From contig CAYVHB010000012.1 of assembly GCA_964450865.1 (NCBI GenBank), positions 24,696 through 88,695 of the forward strand: a stretch of 64,000 nt of DNA. Direction: 5' to 3'. The translations under genes and the position numbers were made by a program. The stretch is from CAYVHB01 sp964450865 (GTDB lineage: Bacteria > Bacillota > Clostridia > Saccharofermentanales > UBA5734). Position 1 is the stretch's first letter, and each line of letters begins with the position of its first letter. The notes under the pieces were generated by a model that saw only the letters and a program-made list of their open reading frames with translations, searched no databases and had not been told where the DNA came from. Of this stretch, positions 8,450 to 17,273 are shown in pieces.

Positions 8450-8517
8450 TCCGGCCGCTTCTGGCTAATCGTTCAAAAAAGGTTCACAGGTGTTTCAAGT
8501 TTTTGGCCAACTGTTGA

Positions 8518-8546
8518 TTGACAAGGCTGCGGGTTGATGCTAAATT
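8518..8546 (+). promoter_or_regulatory. Sigma-A promoter of the hrcA operon
   Basis: A perfect -35 TTGACA (8518-8523) is followed after 17 bases by the -10 TAAATT (8541-8546). The CIRCE operator begins five bases later, at the expected transcription start. Confidence 0.88.
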
Positions 8547-8550
8547 GTCT

Positions 8551-8577
8551 TTAGCACTCGAGAGCTTCGAGTGCTAA
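8551..8577 (+). promoter_or_regulatory. CIRCE operator (HrcA binding site)
   Basis: TTAGCACTC at 8551-8559, a 9-base spacer and GAGTGCTAA at 8569-8577 match the CIRCE consensus exactly. HrcA binding here would block the promoter just upstream, giving autoregulated heat-shock control of hrcA-grpE-dnaK-dnaJ. Confidence 0.98.
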
Positions 8578-8671
8578 AGGGACCAGCCCGCCGGCCAGGC
8601 GGGCCCGCAGTCCTCCGGGCAGCCGGCAATCCGGTCCGCTCGAATCAATCAGGGAGATAATCAGATCCACT

Positions 8672-9844
8672 ATGTCACTGGATGACCGGAAAAAGCAGAT
8701 ATTGAAGGCGATCGTTGACGATTATATCGAAACGGCTGAGCCTGTTGGCTCGAAAAGCCTGGTCAGCCGGCATAATTTTCACGTCAGCCCGGCTACGGTA
8801 CGCAATGAAATGGCTGAACTTGAAGCGCTGGGCTATCTGGAGCAGCCGCATACCTCGGCCGGCCGGGTACCATCGGATAAAGGCTATCGGGCCTATGTGG
8901 ACAGCCTGATGCAGGTTGAGGATTTACCGGTCCAGGAAGCGGAAAGTATCCGCCGGTACCTGCAGGAGAACATGACGGAAGTCACCAACCTGATCCGCAA
9001 GGCGTCCCTGATCCTTTCCGAAACCACGGCTTATACGTCGGTTGTGCTTTCACCGACTTACCATAAGAGTCATCTCAAGCAGATCAAGATGCTGATGATC
9101 GAGCCGGGGCGTGCCCTGGTTGTGGTGGTGCTGTCAGCCGGGGTAGTCAAGGATCGCCTGGTCCGGATTCCCGACATGCTCGACGCCGCCCAGCTGATGC
9201 AGATAGCCACGGCGATCGAAGACGGCCTGGCCGGCATGACGCTCGAGGACATAACCCTCGTGACCATCGCCACGGCCGCCCGGGCGACCCCGCTGCCGGA
9301 TTCACTGCTCAATCAGGTGCTGTATGAGGCCTATGTGGCCATCAAGCAGGCCGACAACCTGGAGCTTTACCTGGATGGCAGTCACAAGCTGCTGGCCTAC
9401 CCGGAGTTCGCCGATGTCAGCAAGGCCCGCTCAGCTCTTGATACACTGGCCCGTGATGGTATTGTGGCCGGTTATCTCAGTGAGATCAAGGATACCGAGT
9501 CCCTGACAGCCGATGGCTTTGTGTCTGCGGCAGGCCCCGTATCCGCTGAAAGCCGGACTCCCGGTGCAGCCCTGAGCCTCTTGACCAATGACTGCAAGGC
9601 CCGCCCCGCCTATATGATCCGCATCGGCCAGGAAATCACCCTGGAGGGCTTCAAGGATTGCAGTTTTGTCACAACTACGTACAAGATCGGTGACACTTGT
9701 GCCGGCCGTATCGGGGTCATCGGACCTCGCCGCATGGCCTACGCCAAGGTCATCTCCCATATCAATTTTGTCAAAATGACCCTCAATGAACAGATCAGAC
9801 GCCTCGCCAGCGGTGAGGCCCGAATGGAGGAATCGACGCCATGA
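8672..9844 (+). CDS. hrcA: Heat-inducible transcription repressor HrcA
   Basis: HrcA represses class I heat-shock genes by binding CIRCE and is folded with help from GroE. The 390-residue protein has the winged-helix start MSLDDRKKQILKAIVDDYI, the SPATVRNEMAELE helix and the HTSAGRVPSDKGYRAYVD motif. A GAF-like domain follows, with ITLEGFKDCSFVTTTYKIG and IGVIGPRRMAYAKVI near the end. It is longer than the usual 340-350 residues because of a variable stretch at about 275-305. AGGGAGA lies 14 bases before the ATG, rather far. The stop overlaps the grpE start. Confidence 0.96.
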   Translation: MSLDDRKKQILKAIVDDYIETAEPVGSKSLVSRHNFHVSPATVRNEMAELEALGYLEQPHTSAGRVPSDKGYRAYVDSLMQVEDLPVQEAESIRRYLQENMTEVTNLIRKASLILSETTAYTSVVLSPTYHKSHLKQIKMLMIEPGRALVVVVLSAGVVKDRLVRIPDMLDAAQLMQIATAIEDGLAGMTLEDITLVTIATAARATPLPDSLLNQVLYEAYVAIKQADNLELYLDGSHKLLAYPEFADVSKARSALDTLARDGIVAGYLSEIKDTESLTADGFVSAAGPVSAESRTPGAALSLLTNDCKARPAYMIRIGQEITLEGFKDCSFVTTTYKIGDTCAGRIGVIGPRRMAYAKVISHINFVKMTLNEQIRRLASGEARMEESTP

Positions 9845-10431
9845 AGAAGAGCCAGAAATTCCAGCCGCCTGATGAGCAGCCAGACCAGGTTTTCGTCAAT
9901 GCTGAACCGCCGGCTGACGAGCCGATGCTGGAAGGTCCGCCGGTCGAGGAGATCGCCGACCCGACCCTCGTCTGGCAGGAGAACCTGGCAGCCCGGGAGC
10001 AAGAACTCGCCGAGGTATCCGACAAGTATCTGCGCCTGCGCGCGGAATATGACAATTTCCGCCGCCGGACACAAAAAGAAAAGGACTCGCTTTATCAGGA
10101 TTCGGTCGTTCTGGTCGTCAAGGAATGGCTGCCTGTCATAGACAATCTTGAGCGGGCAATCCTGGCCGCCAGTGAAAGCCGGAGCGAGGAAGCCCGCAAT
10201 ATCCTGACCGGGGTCCTGATGATCCAGAAACAGGCCCAGGAAGTCCTGAGCCGGCTGAACGTGGTGGAGATTGATTGTCTTGGCAAGCCTTTTGATCCAA
10301 ACCAGCAAAACGCTGTCATGCACGTTGACGATGACACGGCAGGCCCGGCCACGGTCGTTGAAGTGTTCCAGAAAGGCTATCGCCGCGACGACCGGGTCAT
10401 TCGCCACAGCATTGTCAAAGTCGCCAACTAG
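9841..10431 (+). CDS. grpE: Nucleotide exchange factor GrpE
   Basis: GrpE releases ADP from DnaK. The 196-residue protein has an acidic, proline-rich N-terminal tail, a long helix with the RAEYDNFRRRTQKEK signature, and the C-terminal beta domain with FDPNQQNAVMHV and VVEVFQKGYRRDDRVIRHSIVKVAN. The ATG overlaps the hrcA stop by 4 bases (ATGA), with GGAGG at 9826-9830 inside hrcA, so translation is coupled. It sits between its repressor and its partner dnaK. Confidence 0.96.
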   Translation: MKKSQKFQPPDEQPDQVFVNAEPPADEPMLEGPPVEEIADPTLVWQENLAAREQELAEVSDKYLRLRAEYDNFRRRTQKEKDSLYQDSVVLVVKEWLPVIDNLERAILAASESRSEEARNILTGVLMIQKQAQEVLSRLNVVEIDCLGKPFDPNQQNAVMHVDDDTAGPATVVEVFQKGYRRDDRVIRHSIVKVAN

Positions 10432-10460
10432 CTGCAGCCATCATCCGGATCCGCCAGCAT

Positions 10461-10550
10461 AAAAATAAAACAGGTAAACAGACCAGTCAGGACAGACTTT
10501 AACAACAGATAAATAACAACAGACCAGCCGCAACAGACTTACAGAATCAT
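10461..10550 (+). promoter_or_regulatory. A/C-rich leader with repeated ACAGAC/ACAGAT units before dnaK
   Basis: The 158-bp gap between grpE and dnaK holds several copies of ACAGAC or ACAGAT in an A- and C-rich stretch poor in G. Such a stretch would fold weakly, so it may keep the dnaK leader open or act as a stability or processing region. No promoter or second CIRCE is seen. Confidence 0.4.
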
Positions 10551-10589
10551 GCTTGGACAGCTGATTGATATTCAGGAGGATTAGCAAAA

Positions 10590-12416
10590 ATGGGTAAAAT
10601 TATCGGTATTGACCTTGGTACAACCAATTCCTGCGTCGCAGTCATGGAAGGCGGCGAGCCCGTCGTCATCCCGAATGCCGAAGGCAGCCGGACGACTCCT
10701 TCCGTCGTCGCGTTTTCCAAAAGTGGCGAACGCCTGGTTGGCCAGGTTGCCAAGCGCCAGGCCGTCACCAACCCGGACCGCACCGTTATCTCCATCAAAC
10801 GTGAAATGGGCACCAACCATAAGGTAACCATCGACAATAAACACTACACCCCCCAGGAAATTTCGGCCATGGTCCTGCAAAAGCTTAAAGCCGATGCCGA
10901 AGCTTATCTGGGTGAGACTGTCACACAAGCCGTTATCACGGTTCCGGCTTACTTCAGTGACTCCCAGCGCCAGGCGACCAAGGACGCCGGCAAGATCGCC
11001 GGCCTCGAAGTGCTGCGCATCATCAATGAACCGACGGCCGCCTCGCTGGCTTATGGCCTGGACAAGGAAAATGACCAGAAGATCCTGGTTTTCGACCTTG
11101 GCGGCGGTACCTTTGACGTCTCGGTCCTTGAAATTGGCGATGGCGTCTTCGAAGTGCTGGCGACCAACGGCAACAACCGCCTCGGTGGCGATGACTTCGA
11201 CCTGCGCGTCGTGGACTGGATGGTCACCAATTTCAAAAAGGACCAGGGCATCGACCTGCGCAATGACAAGATGGCCATGCAGCGCCTGCGTGAAGCCGCC
11301 GAGAAAGCCAAGATCGAGCTCTCCGGTGTCACCAGCACCAGCATCAACCTGCCTTATATCACAGCTGACGCCTCGGGGCCCAAACACCTGGACATGACCC
11401 TGAGCCGCGCCAAGTTTGACGAGCTGACCCTGGACCTCGTTGAGAAAACAATGGGCCCGCTGCGCAACGCGATTAACGATTCCGGCCTCAAGCCCGCCGA
11501 TATTGAGAAGATCCTGCTCGTTGGCGGCTCGACCCGCACACCGGCGGTCCAGGATGCGGTTCGCAAGTTCTTTGGCAAAGACCCCTTCAAGGGCATTAAT
11601 CCCGATGAATGTGTCGCCATCGGGGCCGCGATCCAGGGCGCTGTGCTCAGCGGTGACGTGACCGGCCTGCTCCTGCTCGACGTCACGCCGCTGTCGCTGG
11701 GTATCGAGACCATGGGCGGCGTCTTCACCAAGATCATTGACCGCAACACCACGATCCCCGCCAAGAAGAGCCAGGTGTTTTCGACGGCCGCTGATGGCCA
11801 GACTTCGGTTGAAGTCCATGTGCTGCAGGGCGAACGCGAAATGGCCCAGTACAACAAGTCGCTCGGCAAATTCATGCTCGACGGCATCGCACCGGCGCCG
11901 CGTGGTGTTCCGCAGATTGAAATCACCTATGATATCGATGCCAATGGTATCGTCCACGTCTCGGCCAAGGATCTTGGCACGGGCCGCGAACAGCACATCA
12001 CCATCACCGCCTCAACCAATCTGACCGATGACGAAATTGATCGCGCCGTCAAGGATGCCGAACGTTTCGCCGCCGAAGACAAGGCCAAGAAGGACGAGGT
12101 CGATACGCGCAATGCCGCTGACTCGGCTGTCTACCAGGCTGAGAAAACACTCAAGGAAATGGGCGACAAGCTCGACGCCGGCGACCGTTCGGCCGTTGAG
12201 TCGGCCGTTGAAAAGCTGAAAGGTTCTATTGCCGCCAATAATACCGCAGCCATGAAAACCGATACCGAAGCCCTGCAGCAGGCTTTCTACAAGGCCAGCG
12301 AAAAGCTCTACCAGCAGCATGGCGGCCAGCCCGGCGGTCCTGATTTCGGTGGCCAGGCCGGACCGGGTCCCGAGCCCGGCGCTGGCGGCTTCAAGGATGC
12401 CGGTGGCGACCGCTGA
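10590..12416 (+). CDS. dnaK: Molecular chaperone DnaK (Hsp70)
   Basis: DnaK is the ATP-dependent Hsp70 that works with DnaJ and GrpE. It has 608 residues. The nucleotide-binding domain starts MGKIIGIDLGTTNSCVAVMEGG and includes AYFSDSQRQATKDAGKIAG, the phosphate motif FDLGGGTFDVSVLEIG and LLVGGSTRTPAVQ. The substrate domain begins about VTPLSLGIETMGG, and a helical lid and Gly/Pro-rich tail follow. It has the shorter subdomain typical of Gram-positive DnaK (about 610 aa rather than 638). AGGAGG precedes the ATG. Codon choice is more biased than in neighbours, as expected for high expression. Confidence 0.98.
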   Translation: MGKIIGIDLGTTNSCVAVMEGGEPVVIPNAEGSRTTPSVVAFSKSGERLVGQVAKRQAVTNPDRTVISIKREMGTNHKVTIDNKHYTPQEISAMVLQKLKADAEAYLGETVTQAVITVPAYFSDSQRQATKDAGKIAGLEVLRIINEPTAASLAYGLDKENDQKILVFDLGGGTFDVSVLEIGDGVFEVLATNGNNRLGGDDFDLRVVDWMVTNFKKDQGIDLRNDKMAMQRLREAAEKAKIELSGVTSTSINLPYITADASGPKHLDMTLSRAKFDELTLDLVEKTMGPLRNAINDSGLKPADIEKILLVGGSTRTPAVQDAVRKFFGKDPFKGINPDECVAIGAAIQGAVLSGDVTGLLLLDVTPLSLGIETMGGVFTKIIDRNTTIPAKKSQVFSTAADGQTSVEVHVLQGEREMAQYNKSLGKFMLDGIAPAPRGVPQIEITYDIDANGIVHVSAKDLGTGREQHITITASTNLTDDEIDRAVKDAERFAAEDKAKKDEVDTRNAADSAVYQAEKTLKEMGDKLDAGDRSAVESAVEKLKGSIAANNTAAMKTDTEALQQAFYKASEKLYQQHGGQPGGPDFGGQAGPGPEPGAGGFKDAGGDR

Positions 12417-12440
12417 CAGAAAAACGCTGCACAGCCGTTT

Positions 12441-12553
12441 CCTGATTCACAACATGACTGATTGTCCCGCCCTGAATGCACGCATCAGAGCAAGCTATAC
12501 CTGATTCACAACATAACCGGATTGTCCCGCCCTGGCCCATGGTCCGGGCGGGA
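12441..12553 (+). repeat. Duplicated segment and GC-rich hairpin between dnaK and dnaJ
   Basis: A segment of about 34 bases beginning CCTGATTCACAACAT at 12441 is repeated at 12500-12534 with few changes; both copies end in ATTGTCCCGCCCTG. The second copy forms a hairpin with the following GGGCGGGA (12525-12553, 8-bp stem plus inner pairs). Only TTTG follows, so it may reduce rather than stop readthrough into dnaJ. Confidence 0.6.
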
Positions 12554-12582
12554 TTTGTCCGTCATTCATAGGAGGATCTCTA

Positions 12583-13713
12583 GTGCCTGATAAGCGCGAT
12601 TATTATGAAGTGCTGGGTGTGTCCCGCAATGCGACCGACGATGAGCTCAAGAAAGCGTACCGCAAGCTGGCCAAGCAATACCACCCCGACCTCAATCCCG
12701 GCGACAAAGCGGCCGAAGCCAGTTTCAAGGAAGTCAACGAGGCCTATGCGGTCCTCAGTGACGCGGAAAAAAGGCGTAATTACGATCAATATGGCCATGC
12801 CGGTGTAGACGGCCAGGGCTTTGGCGGGTTCAACGGAGGCGGCATCAACATCGACCTCGAGGACCTGTTCGGTTCGTTTTTTGGCGGGGCTTTTGGCGGC
12901 GGTTCCAAACAACGCGGCGGCCCACAGCGCGGGGCCAATTTGAAATATCGCATGAACCTTGATTTCATGGAGGCGGCCTTCGGTATTGAGCGGACGATTC
13001 AGATCAATAAAGAAGATCTCTGTGATGCTTGCAAAGGGCAAGGCACCCGTGATGGTTCAACCCCCGACAAGTGCCAGACCTGCCACGGGACCGGCCAGGT
13101 CAGTGCCCGCCAGCAGACGATGTTCGGCACCGTCATGACGCAGCGCCCCTGCTCGGCTTGCGGCGGCAAAGGTACTGTGGTCAAGGATCCCTGCCCGGAC
13201 TGCCGGGGCCAGGGCCGGCGCAACAAGGCCAAGACCTTGTCAGTCAAGGTGCCGGCCGGAATCAATGAAGGTGAAATGCTGACGGTGCGCAATGAAGGTG
13301 AACCCGGTTCGGCCGGGGGCCCGTATGGTGATCTGTACATCGAGATTCATATCAAGCCGCACCCGATCTTCCAGCGTGAAGGTAACAACACCTATTGTGA
13401 AGTGCCGATCACCTTTGCCCAGGCTACGCTGGGTGCTGATATTGAAATCCCGACTATTGACGGGCCTTACAATTTCCATCTTAAAGAGGGTACCCAGCCC
13501 GGTGACAGCTTTACCATCCGCAATAAGGGAATTCCCTATCTCAATCGCAATAATGCCCGCGGCGACCACCAGTTCCGGGTTATCCTCGAAGTACCCAAGC
13601 ATTTAAGTGATCAGCAGAAGGAAATCCTGCGCCAGTTCGAGCAGAGCTGCTCCGAGAAAAATTACCAGAAACGCGGCAGCTTCTTCAGCAAGATCAAAGA
13701 TCTGTTCAAGTAA
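12583..13713 (+). CDS. dnaJ: Chaperone DnaJ (Hsp40)
   Basis: DnaJ hands substrates to DnaK and stimulates its ATPase. It is a full-length class A protein of 376 residues. The J domain has HPD at residues 34-36. A Gly/Phe region (GFGGFNGGG) follows, then four CxxCxGxG zinc repeats (CDACKGQG, CQTCHGTG, CSACGGKG, CPDCRGQG), then the C-terminal substrate domains. The start is GTG, supported by AGGAGG at about 12571. It is the last gene of the CIRCE-controlled heat-shock set. Confidence 0.97.
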   Translation: MPDKRDYYEVLGVSRNATDDELKKAYRKLAKQYHPDLNPGDKAAEASFKEVNEAYAVLSDAEKRRNYDQYGHAGVDGQGFGGFNGGGINIDLEDLFGSFFGGAFGGGSKQRGGPQRGANLKYRMNLDFMEAAFGIERTIQINKEDLCDACKGQGTRDGSTPDKCQTCHGTGQVSARQQTMFGTVMTQRPCSACGGKGTVVKDPCPDCRGQGRRNKAKTLSVKVPAGINEGEMLTVRNEGEPGSAGGPYGDLYIEIHIKPHPIFQREGNNTYCEVPITFAQATLGADIEIPTIDGPYNFHLKEGTQPGDSFTIRNKGIPYLNRNNARGDHQFRVILEVPKHLSDQQKEILRQFEQSCSEKNYQKRGSFFSKIKDLFK

Positions 13714-13832
13714 ATGGCAAGAACCTGGCGAGAAGATAAATGGTGGTGCTACGGCTATACTAAAGATAAGTTGACAAAATGAATCAGGCATGAGACAAGC
13801 AGGCATGAAAAAATCTGTTCAGGAGGCATCCC

Positions 13833-14930
13833 ATGGATTTGATTGATCGCTACATTTATGCCGTGGTCCGCCATTTGCCGGTTTCCCGGCGCAATGAAAT
13901 CGAGAAAGAGCTGCGCAGCCTGATTGCTGACAGGCTGCGGGATGCAGCGGCCAAATCGGCTGCCGGGCCCGCTGCGGGTGCCGACAGCCAGGCCACTGGT
14001 GCCGCGCCAGAAGATGTGCATCAAGCGGTACCGGCCGCACCCGATCCGGCAGCCGTGGAAGCTGTGCTGCAAAAGCTTGGTGATCCCCGGCGCCTGGCTG
14101 ATCATTACCGTGGCGCAGCCCGCTATATCATCGGGCCATTGTTCTATGATCTGTACTGGCTTGTTTTGCGGATTGTCCTGATCGCCGTAGCCTTTGGCAT
14201 CACCCTGGCCATGGGCATCGAGTTCGCTTTATCGCCGCAAGGTGGCCTGCTGCCGGCTGTCAGCGGCTGGCTGGGCGCACTTTACCAGGCCTTGCTGGGT
14301 GGTTTTGCCTGGGTGACGCTGATATTTTTTATCAATGAACGATACAATGAAAAGGCCCGGGCCGGGCTTGGCAGGCAAGGCGAACAGTGGCATCCCCGCC
14401 AATTGCAGCCAGTGCCGGCGCGCGCTTCGCAGCTCAAGCGTGCTGACCCGATCCTGGCCATCATCTTCACCCTGCTGATCATGATCATCCTGAATATCAA
14501 TCCGGATGTGATCGGGATCTACATTTCAGACCCCGGCAGCACGGTGGCAATCCCGTTGTTTCACCCGGTCACCATCCGCGGTTATCTGCCCTGGATTAAC
14601 CTGGTCATGGGCCTGACGATCCTTGTTGAATGCATCCGCCTGATCCTGGGTCACTGGACGGTCAGCCTGACCTTTCTTTATGCGACCGGCAAAGTCCCGC
14701 CGCTGGTGCTCTGGGTCTGGATGTTGTCCGATCCGGCCTTGCTCAATCCGGACTTTCTCACGGCGATCCGCCAGGTTATGGGCGAAACCGCACTGGCCAC
14801 CCATTTCGAGACCCAGGTCCTGAAGATCATGATCATCATTGCGATAGCAGGCTTTGTGATCGACCTGATCTCCCTGGTCGTCCGGGCGATCCGCCTGACT
14901 GTTCAGCAACGGCCGGCCATGCTACAATAA
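13833..14930 (+). CDS. HAAS-domain multi-pass membrane protein
   Basis: The N-terminus (MDLIDRYIYAVVRHLPVSRRNEIEKELRS...) is a HAAS signalling domain, a small helical module found on membrane proteins of Gram-positive bacteria. An Ala/Pro-rich loop and the LGDPRRLADHYRG segment follow. Then come about six hydrophobic helices between residues 105 and 355 (for example LVLRIVLIAVAFGITLAMGIEF and ILAIIFTLLIMIILNI). It has 365 residues and an AGGAGG site. It interrupts the usual dnaJ-prmA adjacency. HAAS proteins are often paired with PadR regulators, but none is here. The function is unknown. Confidence 0.75.
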   Translation: MDLIDRYIYAVVRHLPVSRRNEIEKELRSLIADRLRDAAAKSAAGPAAGADSQATGAAPEDVHQAVPAAPDPAAVEAVLQKLGDPRRLADHYRGAARYIIGPLFYDLYWLVLRIVLIAVAFGITLAMGIEFALSPQGGLLPAVSGWLGALYQALLGGFAWVTLIFFINERYNEKARAGLGRQGEQWHPRQLQPVPARASQLKRADPILAIIFTLLIMIILNINPDVIGIYISDPGSTVAIPLFHPVTIRGYLPWINLVMGLTILVECIRLILGHWTVSLTFLYATGKVPPLVLWVWMLSDPALLNPDFLTAIRQVMGETALATHFETQVLKIMIIIAIAGFVIDLISLVVRAIRLTVQQRPAMLQ

Positions 14931-14950
14931 ACCGTCCAGGTAATAGTGCG

Positions 14951-15105
14951 GGAGGCCCCGGATACGCTCTCTGGAACTGAATGCGGACATAACTGTTTTG
15001 TTTGAACAGGGGGCCCCGGATACGCTGTCTGGAACTGAATGCGGATATAGCTGTTTATATTTGAACAGGGGGCCCCTGATGCGCTGGCTGGAACTCAGTA
15101 TTGAT
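14951..15105 (+). repeat. Two tandem decayed copies of the prmA start region
   Basis: Copies begin at 14951, 15009 and 15068 (periods 58 and 59). The third is the true ribosome site and first codons of prmA (GGGGGCCCC then a CTGGAACT block). In the first two copies the base triplet at the start-codon position is ATA (14962 and 15020) in place of ATG (15079). Confidence 0.85.
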
Positions 15106-16089
15106 ACAACCCATGATGCCCAGGAATTGATCACCGACTTTTTGTCTGGCCTGGGCGCGGACGGCGTACAGGTCCAGGATGCCGCCGAGATCCGCGAGAT
15201 ACTGGCAGATCCGGCCAGCCTGACCTATGCCGACGAGGCGTTTGTAGACAGTCTGGACGAGACTGTCCATATCAGGGCGTACTTTGTGGAATTCCCCGAG
15301 GGGGTGCGGCGCAATGGCGACATCAGCTTTACGACCGACGCACTTTATGACGATGTACCCAAGATCTATGTGCCCCTGGCTGACCTTGAACAGCTGATCA
15401 GAACCAAACTGACTGATTTTGCTGAGTTTCTGCCGATTGGCCCGGGCTATCTGGGCTGGCGGGAAGTCCAGGAGGAGGACTGGGCGGATGGCTGGAAGCA
15501 GTATTACCAGACCTTGCATCTGACGTCACGACTGGTGATTAATCCCAGCTGGCTTGATTACGAGGCGCGACCTGGCGAGATCGTCATTTCCCTGGATCCG
15601 GGCAGCGCTTTCGGCACCGGCACCCACGAGACGACCGCTCAGTGTGCTGAATTGCTCGATGAGCTGCTGCTGCCCGGTGACCGGGTTCTTGACCTGGGTT
15701 GTGGCAGCGGCATTCTGGCGATTATTTCCGCCCGCCTTGGCGCCGGATCAGTCGAGGCCATTGACATCGACCAGCTGGCTGTTGATGTGGCGCGGGAGAA
15801 TTGCCGGGTTAATCAGGTTACAATAGACTGCCATGCCGGGGAAATCCAGCAGGCCCGCGCTGCTGATTATGACCTGATTGTGGCCAACATCATTGCCGAT
15901 GTCATCAGCGCCATCCTGCCCGCAGTCCCCGGCCGCCTGGTGGCCGAGGGCTTGTTTATCGCCTCGGGTGTTATCGCGGATAAAGCTGCCGCCGTTGTCA
16001 ACGCCGGCCGTCAAGCCGGACTGGAGCTGGTTCTCCAGCGCGAACGCAATGACTGGTGGGCTTTTGTCTTCCAGAAACCGGCAAACTGA
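15079..16089 (+). CDS. prmA: Ribosomal protein L11 methyltransferase PrmA
   Basis: PrmA trimethylates ribosomal protein L11 with S-adenosylmethionine. The 336-residue protein has the N-terminal substrate-recognition domain (MRWLELSIDTTHDAQELI). The catalytic domain has DPGSAFGTGTHETT, the SAM loop VLDLGCGSGILAI, the acidic EAIDID motif and VANIIADVI. The ATG at 15079 follows AGGGGG by 7 bases; a longer reading from 14998 runs through the upstream repeat and is not used. Its position near dnaJ is conserved in Bacillota, but here a HAAS gene intervenes and rsmE is elsewhere (56791). Confidence 0.94.
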   Translation: MRWLELSIDTTHDAQELITDFLSGLGADGVQVQDAAEIREILADPASLTYADEAFVDSLDETVHIRAYFVEFPEGVRRNGDISFTTDALYDDVPKIYVPLADLEQLIRTKLTDFAEFLPIGPGYLGWREVQEEDWADGWKQYYQTLHLTSRLVINPSWLDYEARPGEIVISLDPGSAFGTGTHETTAQCAELLDELLLPGDRVLDLGCGSGILAIISARLGAGSVEAIDIDQLAVDVARENCRVNQVTIDCHAGEIQQARAADYDLIVANIIADVISAILPAVPGRLVAEGLFIASGVIADKAAAVVNAGRQAGLELVLQRERNDWWAFVFQKPAN

Positions 16090-16205
16090 CGCTGATTTTC
16101 CTTGTGTCAATCGATTGCAAGCTACAATTGGGCAGACATGTGATAAAATGGACAGACAAGGAACGCGGAGCGACCGCATCCAATTTACAGGTGAGGTGAA
16201 GTGCC

Positions 16206-17174
16206 ATGTATGATGTCACAGCAATCGGTGAAGTGTTGATCGATTTTACCCCGGCCGGTTTATCAGCCCAGAATAATCCGCTCTTTGAACAGAATCCCGG
16301 CGGAGCCCCGGCCAATGTGCTGGCCTGCCTGAGCAAGCTGGGCCTTAGCACAGCCTTTATCGGCAAGGTGGGTGCTGATCAGTTCGGTGTGTTCCTGAAA
16401 AAGACCCTGGACTCGGTCGGGGTTTCGACTCAGGGCCTGGTCACGACGGACCGCTGCGGCACAACTTTGGCCTTTGTCCATCTCAGCGAGACCGGCGATC
16501 GTTCGTTTTCCTTTTACCGGGATCCCGGCGCTGACTTGCTGCTTGAACCGGCTGAATTATCCTACCAGCTGATCGACGATTGCCGGATCTTCCATTTTGG
16601 CTCGGTATCGATGACCGGCGAGCCGTCGGCCAGTGCGACGCTGGCTGCCGTGCGTTACGCCAAGGACCAGGGCAAGATCATATCCTACGATCCGAATCTG
16701 CGCCTGCGTCTGTGGTCATCACCGACGACTGCCAAGGCCGGCATTCTTTCAGCAATGCCTCTTGCCGATATTGTCAAGATTTCCGAAGAGGAGCTGCTGT
16801 TCCTGACCGGTGAGACTGACCTTGAACGCGGTGCCCAGGCGCTGATTGCAGACTATGACTTGCAGCTGGTGCTGATCACCCTCGGCCCGGATGGCGCTTT
16901 CGCCTGCAGCCGTCAGGGCATGGGCCGCCGGCCGACTTATGATGTAAAAGTTGTTGATACGACCGGGGCTGGCGATGCCTTTACCGGCGGTTTCCTGTAT
17001 CAGCTGCTGCAGTCCGGCAAACAGCCGGCTGAATTAAGCAGCGAGGATCTCGACCAGTTCCTGGCTTTTGCCAATGCCGTCGGTTCACTGACCACGACCC
17101 GCAAGGGGGCGATTCCGGCACTGCCGGATGCCGCCGCCATTGCCGCCTGCATGGCCACAGACAGCGCCGGCTGA
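16206..17174 (+). CDS. PfkB-family sugar kinase (fructokinase-like)
   Basis: This 322-residue ribokinase-fold kinase phosphorylates a sugar, most likely fructose, in the cytosol. Visible motifs are the first PfkB signature region NPGGAPANVLACLSKLG with GKVGADQFG, and the second signature DTTGAGDAFTGGFL holding the catalytic Asp and anion hole. FYRDPGAD fits fructokinases. The ATG has an AGGTGAGGTG site upstream, and a strong terminator follows, so it appears to be a single-gene unit. Substrate is inferred from overall resemblance only. Confidence 0.87.
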   Translation: MYDVTAIGEVLIDFTPAGLSAQNNPLFEQNPGGAPANVLACLSKLGLSTAFIGKVGADQFGVFLKKTLDSVGVSTQGLVTTDRCGTTLAFVHLSETGDRSFSFYRDPGADLLLEPAELSYQLIDDCRIFHFGSVSMTGEPSASATLAAVRYAKDQGKIISYDPNLRLRLWSSPTTAKAGILSAMPLADIVKISEEELLFLTGETDLERGAQALIADYDLQLVLITLGPDGAFACSRQGMGRRPTYDVKVVDTTGAGDAFTGGFLYQLLQSGKQPAELSSEDLDQFLAFANAVGSLTTTRKGAIPALPDAAAIAACMATDSAG

Positions 17175-17242
17175 GCAATCCGAAAGCTGGGCGGGCAAGC
17201 CCACACCTGTCGCTTTTTTACGACTATACCATGATTATCAAG

Positions 17243-17273
17243 GCCGGTCTGGACGATGTTCAGGCCGGCTTTT
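17243..17273 (+). terminator. Rho-independent terminator of the sugar kinase gene
   Basis: An 11-bp stem GCCGGTCTGGA (17243-17253) pairs with TTCAGGCCGGC (17259-17269) with two G-T pairs, and is followed by TTTT. Confidence 0.88.

Noticed and set aside
10581..11996. 471-codon open frame on the minus strand opposite dnaK
   Set aside because: It is the well-known antisense shadow of dnaK in GC-rich codons; it has no ribosome site or recognisable domain.
14998..15078. Longer PrmA start giving 27 extra residues
   Set aside because: The extra codons are translated from the upstream repeat copy; ATG 15079 has its own ribosome site and the family N-terminus.
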